A stretch of 49,959 bases of DNA from an uncultured Porphyromonas sp. (lineage in GTDB: Bacteria > Bacteroidota > Bacteroidia > Bacteroidales > Porphyromonadaceae), in the NCBI RefSeq assembly GCF_900541275.1, contig NZ_UQJH01000010.1, positions 1 to 49,959 on the forward strand. Direction: 5' to 3'. Each line of letters begins with the position of its first letter. Position 1 is the first letter of the stretch. Of the stretch, positions 35,001-42,806 are shown one piece after another. The notes beneath the pieces are model-generated. The model was not told where the DNA came from. It did not search any database and saw nothing but the letters and a program-made list of their open reading frames with translations. Position numbers and translations under genes: made by a program.

Positions 35001-35056
35001 TTTCTTGCTTGTTCTATACGGTTGTATTGTATGTTGGTATCTATTACTTGTGTGGC

Positions 35057-36055
35057 TCAGCCTCTGTAGGGCGGGAAGCCGACGATACTGCGGACCTCCC
35101 TCAGCGTCGCCTCCGCACTCTCGCGGGCGCGCTCGGCGCCTGCGGTAGCCACCTTCTCGAGGTAGGTGCGGTCGCTACTGTACTCCTCGATCCGCTCGCG
35201 GATCGGTGCGATGAAGGCATTGAGATCCTCGGCGATCTGCTTCTTCAGGTCGCCATAGCGGATCGAGCAGTCGTCCCACGCCGCGCGGTAGAAGTCATTT
35301 GTCTCCTTGTCCGACACGATCTCGAGGAAGGTAAAGAGGTTTTGGATCACCTCCGGCTTCTCGCTATGAGGCGCCTGGGGACCGGCGTCGGTCACCGCTT
35401 TCATCACCTTCTTGCGGATCGTCTTCTCGTCATCGCGGAGGTAGAGGGCATTTCCCTCGCTCTTGCCCATCTTGCCCGAGCCATCGAGACCGGGGATCTT
35501 CACCGCGTTGTCCCCATTGCTGGAGAGCGACTTGGGGAGGGGGAAGAAGTCTACCCCGTAGGTGCTATTGAAGCGCTTGGCATAGATGCGCGCCATCTCC
35601 ATATTCTGCTCCTGATCCTTGCCGACCGGCACGCCCCACGCCCGGTGTTGCAGGATGTCTGCAGCCATCAGCGTCGGGTAGGTGAGCAGTCCGGCATTGA
35701 CATTATCGGGCTGCAGGCGGACCTTGTCCTTAAAGGTCGTCGTCCGCTCCAGCTCGCCCATATAGGCGAGCATATTGAGGTAGAGGTAGAGCTCCAGCGT
35801 CTGATGGACGTCGCTCTGCATGTAGATGGTGCACTTCTCCGGATCGAGGCCGCAAGCGAGATACTCCGCCAGGATGGTATAGTCATTGGCGATGATGTCC
35901 TTAGGGTGGGGTGCTGTCGTGAGGGAGTGCCAGTCAGCGATAAAGAAGTAGCACTTCTCCTCATTCTGTAGCTTGAGAAAATTGATGACAGCCCCGAAGT
36001 AATTCCCCACATGGAGGTTTCCGGTAGGACGTATGCCACTTACGATGGTATGCAT
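35057..36055 (-). CDS. trpS: Tryptophanyl-tRNA synthetase
   Basis: A 332-residue class I aminoacyl-tRNA synthetase that charges tRNA-Trp. The HIGH-like motif is in SGIRPTGNLHVGNYFGA and the KMSKS-like loop reads GKMGKSEGN. FFIADWHSLTT, GLDPEKCTIYMQSDV and the VPVGKDQEQNMEMAR block (tryptophan pocket) are typical. Length is normal. It begins the minus-strand run and has a Bacteroidota-type -7 box upstream at 36136-36143. Confidence 0.97.
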   Translation of the reverse strand: MHTIVSGIRPTGNLHVGNYFGAVINFLKLQNEEKCYFFIADWHSLTTAPHPKDIIANDYTILAEYLACGLDPEKCTIYMQSDVHQTLELYLYLNMLAYMGELERTTTFKDKVRLQPDNVNAGLLTYPTLMAADILQHRAWGVPVGKDQEQNMEMARIYAKRFNSTYGVDFFPLPKSLSSNGDNAVKIPGLDGSGKMGKSEGNALYLRDDEKTIRKKVMKAVTDAGPQAPHSEKPEVIQNLFTFLEIVSDKETNDFYRAAWDDCSIRYGDLKKQIAEDLNAFIAPIRERIEEYSSDRTYLEKVATAGAERARESAEATLREVRSIVGFPPYRG

Positions 36056-36135
36056 AGATCTTATTATTAGAGTATTAATCAGTCGTCGTCAGGTCGTTGT
36101 GCTACCGGGATGATCCAGACCCGACCGATGTGGGA

Positions 36136-36143
36136 CAAAGGTA
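36136..36143 (-). promoter_or_regulatory. -7 box of the trpS promoter
   Basis: On the minus strand this reads TACCTTTG, a perfect TAnnTTTG match, and predicts a leader of about 75 nt before trpS. No clear TTG or TTTG was found at the expected upstream spacing. Confidence 0.4.
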
Positions 36144-36246
36144 CTAAAAAAGAGATACAGATCTCACCCCTCCCCGCCCCACTTCCCTGACCTCCTGACC
36201 CGTCCTAAATAGCCCTTGACCGCTTGTGTTTAACACTTAGGGCGTG

Positions 36247-36269
36247 TAACATTAACGCTCGTTATGTTA
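36247..36269. promoter_or_regulatory. Imperfect palindrome, candidate operator
   Basis: TAACATTAACG (36247-36257) and CGTTATGTTA (36260-36269) are inverted copies with one extra T in the left arm. It lies where the -33 region of the kinase promoter is expected, so a bound protein could control rprX-rprY transcription. A second short palindrome, TGTTTAACA, lies just upstream near 36227. Confidence 0.4.
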
Positions 36270-36288
36270 ATGGAGTGGGGAAATTCGC

Positions 36289-36296
36289 TACCTTTG
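36289..36296 (+). promoter_or_regulatory. -7 box of the kinase promoter
   Basis: TACCTTTG matches TAnnTTTG exactly. Transcription should start at about 36301-36304, on or beside the ATG at 36304, which implies an almost leaderless mRNA. Confidence 0.55.
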
Positions 36297-36303
36297 GAGC
36301 GAT

Positions 36304-37866
36304 ATGAAGAAGTCTACCCTCTGGCTCATCGTGGTGGTGATGGTCGTCGCCTTTGTTGGCCTGCTGTTTATGCAGGTCAAGTACATCGATGCGACCTATC
36401 AGGCGAGGAGGTTCCAGTTTGACAGCTCAGTCAGGCAGGCGCTCTTTGAGACGAATCACGACCTGGAGCGGGATGAGATGATCGACATCATCCGGGTCGA
36501 TCTCGGTCTGCCGGGCTATGTGGTCCGGGACTTCCTGATCCGCCCGACGGAGGGGAGCAAGTCGCCCTTTGACCTCGGCACAGCGGGGCAGGGGCTACCG
36601 GACTACAAGCTGGAGCAGCTCCCGCAGCCACCCAAGAAGTCGTACGACTTCGTCACGCCCGGCGATCGCTTCCGTGAGGCGGAGCGGATGCTGCGGAGCC
36701 ACTTTGCGGAGCCGGATAGCGTCACGCAGAGGATCCTCCTGCAAGTGGCGCTGGAGGGGCTGCGTAAGGCGCAGTACCGACCGATCTACGACCGCATCGA
36801 CGGGCAGCACCTGGAGGAGTACCTCCTGGAGTCACTCGACAAGTATGGGATCACCATCCCCTTCCGCTACGAGGTGGTGGACAGCCGGGGCACGATCTCT
36901 TTCTCCAATGGCAGCCTCCCTGTCGATCAGCCCGATAAGATATATACCCAGGCGCTGCTTACCAATGACCCGCCCTCGCGCCTCCACTACCTGAGGGTAT
37001 ACTTCCCCGGGCAGGCGCGCTTCATCTCATCGACCATCGGCTTCCTGATCCCCTCCGTGATCTTCAGCATCCTGGTGCTCGCCACATTCATCTACACCAT
37101 CATCACCCTCTTCCGGCAAAAGAAGATCGATGAGATGCGGATCGACTTTGTCAATAATATGACCCACGAGCTCAAGACGCCGGTCAGCACGATACGTCTC
37201 GGTGTCGAGATGCTCTCCGACCCCGACATTGGGTCGCAGTCCGATCGCCGGGCGCGCATACTGGAGTCGATCAATGCTGAGGCCTACCGCCTCACGCTGC
37301 TGATCGAGCAGGTGCTGCAGATGTCCTTCTTCGACAGCCACGACTCCCGCCTCCGGCTGCGGATGACGGAGCTCGATATGGAGGAGATCATCATCGACGC
37401 CACCTCGACCTACTCGCTCAAGGTGGAGGAGGCGGGTGGCAGCCTCGACCTTGACCTCGAGGCGACCCGCACCGAGGTGCTGGGCGACAAGCTGCAGCTG
37501 ACGAATATCATCTTTAATCTCCTCGACAATGCCATGAAATATCGCCGTCCCGATGTGCCACCGCACATCACGGTACATACGGCGAGCAACGACCGCAACC
37601 TGACCATCCGCGTGGAGGACAATGGCTGCGGCATCAAGCGCGAGTATCTCAAGAAGATATTCGACCGGTTTTTCCGTGTCCCGTCGGGCAATAGGCATGA
37701 CGTCAAGGGCTTCGGTCTCGGCCTCCCTTACGTCGCGCTGACGGTGAAGTCGCACGGCGGACACATACATGCGGAGAGCGATCTCGGGGTGGGCACCACC
37801 TTCATCATCACTCTGCCGCTGCTGACCGGTAAGAGTAAGAGTAATAATGTAAGAGTAAATAAGTAA
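36304..37866 (+). CDS. rprX: RprX-like sensor histidine kinase
   Basis: A 520-residue membrane sensor kinase. A first membrane helix (LWLIVVVMVVAFVGLLFM, about 6-23) and a second (FLIPSVIFSILVLATFIYTIITLF, about 246-269) bound a periplasmic sensing domain of about 220 residues with no recognised fold. The cytoplasmic part has the phospho-acceptor box NNMTHELKTPVSTI (H), N-box NIIFNLLDNAMKYR, G1 VEDNGCGI, F-box FDRFFRV and G2 GFGLGLPY. Architecture and gene order match RprX of Bacteroides fragilis. Use of a later Met would cut the first membrane helix, so the start at 36304 stands despite the near-leaderless transcript predicted. The regulator gene follows after 9 nt. Confidence 0.9.
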   Translation: MKKSTLWLIVVVMVVAFVGLLFMQVKYIDATYQARRFQFDSSVRQALFETNHDLERDEMIDIIRVDLGLPGYVVRDFLIRPTEGSKSPFDLGTAGQGLPDYKLEQLPQPPKKSYDFVTPGDRFREAERMLRSHFAEPDSVTQRILLQVALEGLRKAQYRPIYDRIDGQHLEEYLLESLDKYGITIPFRYEVVDSRGTISFSNGSLPVDQPDKIYTQALLTNDPPSRLHYLRVYFPGQARFISSTIGFLIPSVIFSILVLATFIYTIITLFRQKKIDEMRIDFVNNMTHELKTPVSTIRLGVEMLSDPDIGSQSDRRARILESINAEAYRLTLLIEQVLQMSFFDSHDSRLRLRMTELDMEEIIIDATSTYSLKVEEAGGSLDLDLEATRTEVLGDKLQLTNIIFNLLDNAMKYRRPDVPPHITVHTASNDRNLTIRVEDNGCGIKREYLKKIFDRFFRVPSGNRHDVKGFGLGLPYVALTVKSHGGHIHAESDLGVGTTFIITLPLLTGKSKSNNVRVNK

Positions 37867-37875
37867 GAAACGATC

Positions 37876-38616
37876 ATGGAAAACTCAGTAAAAGTATTCC
37901 TCTGTGAGGATGATGAGAGCCTCGGTCCACTGCTGGCCGACTACCTGACAGAGAAGGGCTACGATACCGACCTCTTCAAGGACGGAGAGGCAGGGCTTCA
38001 GGGATTTGAGGAGCGCCCACGCTACTGGGACATCTGCGTCCTGGACGTGATGATGCCCAAGAAGGACGGCTTCGAGCTGGCCAAGGACATCCGCGCGCTC
38101 AATCCTGAGACCCCGATCATCTTCCTCACCGCCAAGACGCTGAGTGAGGATGTGCAGGAGGGCTTCAGCCTCGGGGCAGATGACTACCTCAAGAAGCCCT
38201 TCAACACCTCTGAGCTGACGATGCGCATCGATGCGGTGCTGCGTCGCGTCCAGGGGAAGAAGCCTGATGACGTCGCCTTCTACCGCATCGGAGACTATGT
38301 CTTCGACACGCAGCACCAGTCCCTCCAGTACAAGGACGAGGAGCCGGTGAGCCTGACGACCAAGGAGACGGAGCTGCTGGCGCTCTTCTGCGCCAATGCC
38401 AATAGCACCGTCGACCGCTCCTTTGCCCTCAAGACGATCTGGGGCGAGGACACTTACTTCAACGCCCGCTCCATGGACGTCTACATCACCAAGCTGCGGA
38501 AGCACCTCGCCCAGGATCCCGGCATCGAGATCCAGAATAAGCACGGCAAGGGTCACCGCCTCATCACTCCGGGAGCTAATTCGGAGCCCGATGAGTCCAA
38601 TACTAAAGTGATCTGA
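37876..38616 (+). CDS. rprY: RprY-like response regulator (OmpR/PhoB family)
   Basis: A 246-residue DNA-binding response regulator. The receiver domain (about 5-120) has the acidic pocket CEDDES, phospho-acceptor Asp in CVLDVMMPKKDGF, the T in FLTAKT and the K in DDYLKKPFN. The winged-helix effector domain (about 135-235) includes VSLTTKETELLALF, DRSFALKTIWGED, YFNARSMDVYITKLRKHL and NKHGKGHRLI. Sequence closely resembles RprY, which in Porphyromonas and Bacteroides has been tied to oxidative-stress and housekeeping genes. It lies 9 nt after the kinase and 9 nt before smpB, so all three may be cotranscribed. Confidence 0.93.
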   Translation: MENSVKVFLCEDDESLGPLLADYLTEKGYDTDLFKDGEAGLQGFEERPRYWDICVLDVMMPKKDGFELAKDIRALNPETPIIFLTAKTLSEDVQEGFSLGADDYLKKPFNTSELTMRIDAVLRRVQGKKPDDVAFYRIGDYVFDTQHQSLQYKDEEPVSLTTKETELLALFCANANSTVDRSFALKTIWGEDTYFNARSMDVYITKLRKHLAQDPGIEIQNKHGKGHRLITPGANSEPDESNTKVI

Positions 38617-38625
38617 TCCCTACCG

Positions 38626-39126
38626 ATGGCCAAGACATCCACATCCAAGAAGGGGCAGGGAAAGACCCCCTTCCGCAAGAGCGTCAATATCCGCAATAAG
38701 CGGGCGACGTATGACTACGAAGTGCTGGAGAGACTTACCGCGGGCATCGTCCTCACCGGTAATGAGATCAAGTCGATCCGCATGGGTCGCGCCTCTCTCG
38801 GTCAGAGCTTCTGCTATGTCGATCGCGGAGAGGTGTGGGTCAAGAATATGTATATCGGCACCTATGCCTTTGGCTCCTGGACCCAGGAGGGCTCGCGACG
38901 TGACCGGAAGCTGCTGCTCAATAAGCGGGAGATCCGTCACCTCACCGAGGCACAGCACGACCCGGGCTTCACGATCGTGCCGCTCCGGCTCTTCATCAAT
39001 GGCAAGGGACTGGCGAAGCTGGAGATCGCCATCGCTAAGGGTAAGAAGGAGTACGATAAGCGCAATGCCATCCGCGACCGCGAGATGAAGCGGGAGCTGG
39101 ACCGCGCCCGCCGGACGCCCTATTGA
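38626..39126 (+). CDS. smpB: SsrA-binding protein SmpB
   Basis: A 166-residue tmRNA partner for rescue of stalled ribosomes. After a basic N-terminal extension (about 16 residues) come the core blocks NKRATYDYEVLERLTAGIVL, GNEIKSIRMGRASL, RKLLLNKREI, VPLRLFINGKGLAKLEIAIAKGKKEYDKR and the basic C-terminal tail (RDREMKRELDRARR), which mimics a codon-anticodon helix in the decoding centre. No tmRNA gene is recognised nearby. A hairpin-rich spacer follows. Confidence 0.97.
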   Translation: MAKTSTSKKGQGKTPFRKSVNIRNKRATYDYEVLERLTAGIVLTGNEIKSIRMGRASLGQSFCYVDRGEVWVKNMYIGTYAFGSWTQEGSRRDRKLLLNKREIRHLTEAQHDPGFTIVPLRLFINGKGLAKLEIAIAKGKKEYDKRNAIRDREMKRELDRARRTPY

Positions 39127-39159
39127 CTTAGGCGTCTCTAGAGAGGGGGCTACAGCTTT

Positions 39160-39205
39160 GTGTCGGGGTATTGGTCGCACGCCACGGTGACCGGTACCCC
39201 GACAC
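39160..39205. repeat. 11-bp inverted repeat after smpB
   Basis: GTGTCGGGGTA at 39160-39170 and TACCCCGACAC at 39195-39205 are a perfect inverted pair around a 24-nt loop. No T-run follows, so termination of the smpB transcript is possible but not shown. Confidence 0.6.
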
Positions 39206-39273
39206 TGCCAAGTAGCGTGATGCCCCCGGGAGTGCCGGGAAACTTGTAGAAGACCTTTGCAAAATGGTCTTTC

Positions 39274-39298
39274 GCCGAAAAAGCACCGCTTTTTCGGC
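39274..39298. repeat. 11-bp hairpin GCCGAAAAAGC/GCTTTTTCGGC
   Basis: A perfect 11-bp stem with a 3-nt loop (ACC). A weaker AGACC/GGTCT pairing (39251-39255 with 39266-39270) lies just before it. The stem could terminate transcription on either strand using the T or A run inside the stem, or be the core of the repeat element described for this spacer. Confidence 0.6.
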
Positions 39299-39439
39299 AG
39301 GGACTTTGCAGAACACTCCAGATGCAAGGAACTGAGAGTGAGGGCGAAGGGAGTGTGCTTACGCACATGACCAAGCCCGAATCTCGAAAGTGACGCCGCA
39401 GATGGGGTATTATGCAAAGGTCTCTGTAGATTTGTGGAG

Positions 39440-39462
39440 CCGATGGGAGCTGGTCCCATCGG
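39440..39462 (+). promoter_or_regulatory. Leader hairpin before the efflux operon
   Basis: CCGATGGGA (39440-39448) and TCCCATCGG (39454-39462) form a perfect 9-bp stem with a 5-nt loop GCTGG. It ends 24 nt before the tolC-like start codon and has no T-run, so it may affect translation or mRNA stability rather than termination. Confidence 0.45.
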
Positions 39463-39486
39463 AGCATAAGAGAGACTTACATACAG

Positions 39487-40896
39487 ATGAGCAAGTATAT
39501 ACGATATATCCTCTTTGCCGTCGCGCTACTTACCGGCGGGGCTATGGTCTGCGCCCAGGAGCTGGTGGCGGAGCAGATCTCCCTCGAGGAGGTTCGCTCG
39601 GCGGCGGAGAGCCACTTCCCTCTCCTCCGACAGCGGGAGGTGATGGATAGGGTGGTCCGGGAGAGCAGCCGGGCGATGAAGTACGTCTACATCCCCCAGA
39701 TCAGCCTCACCGGCGGTGTCAATTACATCTCCGATATGCCCAACCCCACGAAGCAAGACCTGATCAAGGGCGAGAAGCTCCAGGTGGCTGTCCCCTCCTT
39801 CCTCAAGGAGATGGGCATCCCCCAGGAGACGTGGGACGGGATGATGGACGAGACAATGGCGAGCATCGCCTCGCAGATCAAGATCCCCTCGATCCCCAAG
39901 ATGCAGTGGGGCATCGGTGTCTCCATCGCTCAGCTTCTCTGGGATGGTGGCAATGCCGCCGCCTCGGGGCGGGTGCTGAGAGCCACGCAGGCCCAGCGCG
40001 ATGCCCGGACGGAGGAAGCGCTGAGGGAGGTGCGTAAGTCGGTGACAGAGATCTACTTCGGTCTCCTCAAGGTGGACGGACAAGCCGCCCTCCAGTCGAC
40101 GCTCATCGAGGAGTTGCGCCGTCAGGCGGAGCGGGTGGAGGCGGCGATAGCGAGCGATGTGGCTACCCGCGCCGATGCGGAGGAGATCCGTGTGGAGCTG
40201 CTGCGGGCGGCTCAGGATCGTGCTGCACTGCAGGAGAGTCGTCGGGCGCTGATGGAGGCGCTGACGATCTACACCGGTCTCTCCCTCGGTGAGGAGACGG
40301 TGGTGACACTGCCCCCGACACCGGTCGAGCCGGTGGCTACCGCTGACGGTCGGGTTGCTCCGCTTCGCCCTGAGCACCGGTACTACGATGCGCTGACGGC
40401 GGAGGCAGAGGCGACGTACGACAGCTACCTCGCCGGGCTGGTGCCACAGGTGATGCTGACCGCCACGGCGATGTACTCCAATCCTTACCCCAATATCTTT
40501 AAGCCCGGGGCACACCCCTTCGGTATGGTGGGGCTGAGCTTCCAGTGGACCTTCGGTCAGCTCTATGGTCTCGGCGCACAGCGCACCCGACTCCGGGGGA
40601 TGACGGAGATGGCTGAGATGCAGCGGCAGACCTTTGAGCAAAAGACCTCTGCTGAGCTGGCACAGGCTCGTCACAGCGTGCAGCAGAGTGCCGAGCAGAT
40701 GCGGCTCGATGAGGAGATCGTCGCGCTCCGCAAGAGCATCAGCGACCGCTCCACCGTGCAGGTGGAGGAGGGCGTGATGACCCGGCGTGATGCCCTCCAG
40801 CTCCTGACGAAGTATAGTGCTGCCAAGCAGACGGCCGACCTCCACCGCATAGAGTACCTCGAGGCGCTCTACCGGCTGGCGGAGATCGAGAGATAA
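39487..40896 (+). CDS. TolC-family outer-membrane efflux protein
   Basis: A 469-residue outer-membrane exit duct. A signal peptide (about 1-23, ending VCAQ) is followed by the long alternating coiled-coil helices and short strands of the TolC fold, with internally duplicated halves (AAESHFPLLRQREV and AEATYDSYLAGLVPQVML). Strand segments with small and aromatic residues (GVSIAQLLWDGGNAAAS; GLSFQWTFGQLYG) mark the barrel strands of each half. It opens a six-gene exporter operon; the fusion protein gene follows after 12 nt. The substrate is unknown. Confidence 0.92.
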   Translation: MSKYIRYILFAVALLTGGAMVCAQELVAEQISLEEVRSAAESHFPLLRQREVMDRVVRESSRAMKYVYIPQISLTGGVNYISDMPNPTKQDLIKGEKLQVAVPSFLKEMGIPQETWDGMMDETMASIASQIKIPSIPKMQWGIGVSIAQLLWDGGNAAASGRVLRATQAQRDARTEEALREVRKSVTEIYFGLLKVDGQAALQSTLIEELRRQAERVEAAIASDVATRADAEEIRVELLRAAQDRAALQESRRALMEALTIYTGLSLGEETVVTLPPTPVEPVATADGRVAPLRPEHRYYDALTAEAEATYDSYLAGLVPQVMLTATAMYSNPYPNIFKPGAHPFGMVGLSFQWTFGQLYGLGAQRTRLRGMTEMAEMQRQTFEQKTSAELAQARHSVQQSAEQMRLDEEIVALRKSISDRSTVQVEEGVMTRRDALQLLTKYSAAKQTADLHRIEYLEALYRLAEIER

Positions 40897-40908
40897 GTAG
40901 ATAAGAAA

Positions 40909-41844
40909 GTGATGATGATGAAAAAAGAGATACGATACAGGTCCCTCACGCTCACGCTCCTCCTGCTCCTCTGTGTGAGCTGCGGTCGAGAGGATAAGAG
41001 TGTCCTCGGGACCGGGAGCTTCGAGGCGACGGAGGTCCTCGTCTCCGGTGAGGTGAGCGGTAAGCTGATCCGCTGGGACGTAGCCGAGGGCGACCGGCTC
41101 GAGGAGGGCGCCGAGGTGGGGCTCGTGGACACCATCCAGCTGGCGCTGAAGCGTGAGGCTCTCCGCCACTCCGGTGCGGGTGTGGCGGTCTCATCGCCCG
41201 ATGTGGCGACCCAGATCGCCCCCCTGGAGGCCAAGCTGAGCGACCTGCGCTCTCAGCGGGAGCGCGTCAAGCGGCTCCTCGATGCCGATGTGGCGACGAA
41301 GAAGCAGCTCGATGACCTCGATGCCGGCATAGCCCAGCTCGAGGGGCAGATCGAGGCGACCAAGGCGACCCTCTCCAATAGCCGTGGACAGGTATCGGCT
41401 CAGCGGTCTGCCATCGACGTGCAGGTGGAGCAGGTGAGCGACATGATCCGCCGGTCGGTGATCACCGCTCCCATCACCGGCACCGTGATAGCCAATTACG
41501 TCCACCGGGGCGAGCTCGCTGCGGCGGGTCATCCGCTCTTCCGCATCGCCAATATGGACGAGATGATCCTCCGGGCCTACATCACCGGTGAGGACCTCGG
41601 ACTGATCCGGGTGGGGGAGAGCGTCCAGGTGCGTGTGGATGGTGCCACGGGTGAGAGTGGCAGCCGCATGTATGACGGGACGATCAGCTGGATCTCGCCT
41701 AAGGCAGAGTTTACCCCCAAGTCGGTACAGACACGAGACGACCGTGCGGGGCTGGTCTACGCTGTCAAGGTACGGGTGCCCAATGAGGACGGGTACCTCA
41801 AGATTAGTATGTACGGCGAGCTGCTCCGACCCACAGCAGAGTGA
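40909..41844 (+). CDS. HlyD/EmrA-type periplasmic adaptor lipoprotein
   Basis: A 311-residue membrane-fusion protein linking the ABC transporter to the TolC-like duct. The signal peptide ends in LLCVSC (Cys near residue 25), so it is probably a lipoprotein. A first half-lipoyl segment (VSGEVSGKLIRWDVAEGDRL), a long coiled-coil hairpin (about 100-180, QIAPLEAKLSDLRSQRERVK), the second half-lipoyl segment (ITAPITGTVIANYVHRGEL) and a beta-barrel region follow in order. It overlaps the first ATPase gene by 4 nt. Gene order resembles the YhiI-RbbA-YhhJ type of exporter. Confidence 0.92.
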   Translation: MMMMKKEIRYRSLTLTLLLLLCVSCGREDKSVLGTGSFEATEVLVSGEVSGKLIRWDVAEGDRLEEGAEVGLVDTIQLALKREALRHSGAGVAVSSPDVATQIAPLEAKLSDLRSQRERVKRLLDADVATKKQLDDLDAGIAQLEGQIEATKATLSNSRGQVSAQRSAIDVQVEQVSDMIRRSVITAPITGTVIANYVHRGELAAAGHPLFRIANMDEMILRAYITGEDLGLIRVGESVQVRVDGATGESGSRMYDGTISWISPKAEFTPKSVQTRDDRAGLVYAVKVRVPNEDGYLKISMYGELLRPTAE

Positions 41845-42806
41845 GGATGACGGAGGTGAAGGACGATATCATCCGTGCGGAGGGACTCAGGCTTGTCTTC
41901 CGCAGTCCGGGTGGCGAGGCAGTCGGTGTAGGTACGGCACCGGCGGGTCTCTCCTTCACCGTCCGCCGCGGAGAGATCTTCGGCATCATCGGCCCCGACG
42001 GAGCGGGCAAGAGTACCCTCTTTCGGATCCTCTGCTCTCTCCTCGAGCCTCAGGAGGGCAGCGCCATCGTAGATGGCTACGATGTGGTGCGGGACTACCG
42101 CGAGCTGAGGCAGCACATCGGCTACATGCCGGGCACCTTCTCCCTCTATGGAGACCTCACCGTGCGGGAAAACCTTGACTTCTACGCCACCCTCTTCGGC
42201 ACCACCGTGGAGGAGAATTATCCCCTCATCGCCGACATCTACTCCCACATAGAGCCCTTTGAGAACCGCCTCGCTGCCCATCTCTCCGGAGGGATGAAGC
42301 AGAAGCTCGCCCTCTCCTGCGCCCTGATCCACAAGCCACACGTCCTCTTCCTCGACGAGCCTACCACCGGCATCGACCCGATCAGCCGTGCCGACCTCTG
42401 GCAGATGCTGCGCAAGCTGGCGAGAGAGGGCGTCACCGTAGTCTCCTCCACAGCCTATATGGACGAGGCGAGTCGCTGCGATCGTGTCGCCTTCATGCGG
42501 CAGGGTGACTTCATCGCGCTCGACACGCCCGAGCAGCTGGTCTCGCACTTTCCCCTCCCCCTCTACCGCCTGGAGGCGACCGATCGGATGGCTGCCCTCG
42601 AGACGCTGGAGGCCTGTCCGCAGGTGCTGCACGTCTACGCCTTTGGCGACTCCTTCCACATCACCCTCCGTGATCCGGCAGATGAGGCGGCGCTGATGAG
42701 CTATGTCGCCGCCTCCCCGCTGCTCTCCGGCAGCCGACCGGTCGCCACGGAGCCCACCCTGGAGGATGCCTTCCTCCTCCTCTCCACAGACGACAGCGAT
42801 GAGTGA
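41841..42806 (+). CDS. ABC exporter ATPase, first subunit
   Basis: A 321-residue cytoplasmic nucleotide-binding protein. Walker A GPDGAGKST, Q-loop region YMPGTFSLYGDLTV, signature LSGGMKQKLAL, Walker B VLFLDEPTTGID and a switch region VVSSTAYMDEA (serine-threonine-alanine in place of the usual H-loop histidine) are present. A C-terminal extension of about 100 residues follows. The start overlaps the adaptor stop (ATGA), and the end overlaps the second ATPase by 8 nt. With that ATPase it probably forms a heterodimer, with the two domains encoded separately instead of fused as in RbbA-like proteins. Confidence 0.9.
   Translation: MRMTEVKDDIIRAEGLRLVFRSPGGEAVGVGTAPAGLSFTVRRGEIFGIIGPDGAGKSTLFRILCSLLEPQEGSAIVDGYDVVRDYRELRQHIGYMPGTFSLYGDLTVRENLDFYATLFGTTVEENYPLIADIYSHIEPFENRLAAHLSGGMKQKLALSCALIHKPHVLFLDEPTTGIDPISRADLWQMLRKLAREGVTVVSSTAYMDEASRCDRVAFMRQGDFIALDTPEQLVSHFPLPLYRLEATDRMAALETLEACPQVLHVYAFGDSFHITLRDPADEAALMSYVAASPLLSGSRPVATEPTLEDAFLLLSTDDSDE

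Larger units (their letters stand above)
39127..39486. other. Hairpin-rich spacer, possible non-autonomous repeat element
   Basis: No gene is seen in 360 nt between smpB and the tolC-like gene. Three perfect stem-loops are present (39160-39205, 39274-39298, 39440-39462), and an inverted pair AGACCTTTGC (39251-39260) and GCAAAGGTCT (39414-39423) encloses about 150 nt containing the second stem-loop. That layout resembles a small non-autonomous repeat element with terminal inverted repeats, though no target duplication was identified. Confidence 0.45.

Noticed and set aside
25216..36055. Defence or mobile island on the minus strand
   Set aside because: All recognised genes are housekeeping (rnhB, ftsQ, murC, murG, ftsW, dedA, trpS), with normal overlaps and no integrase, tRNA target or transposase.
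39526..41169. A 547-codon open frame on the minus strand
   Set aside because: It lies wholly opposite the tolC-like and adaptor genes, reads through both, and shows a low-complexity His/Leu/Arg/Glu composition typical of frames opposite G+C-rich genes. No family motif is visible.
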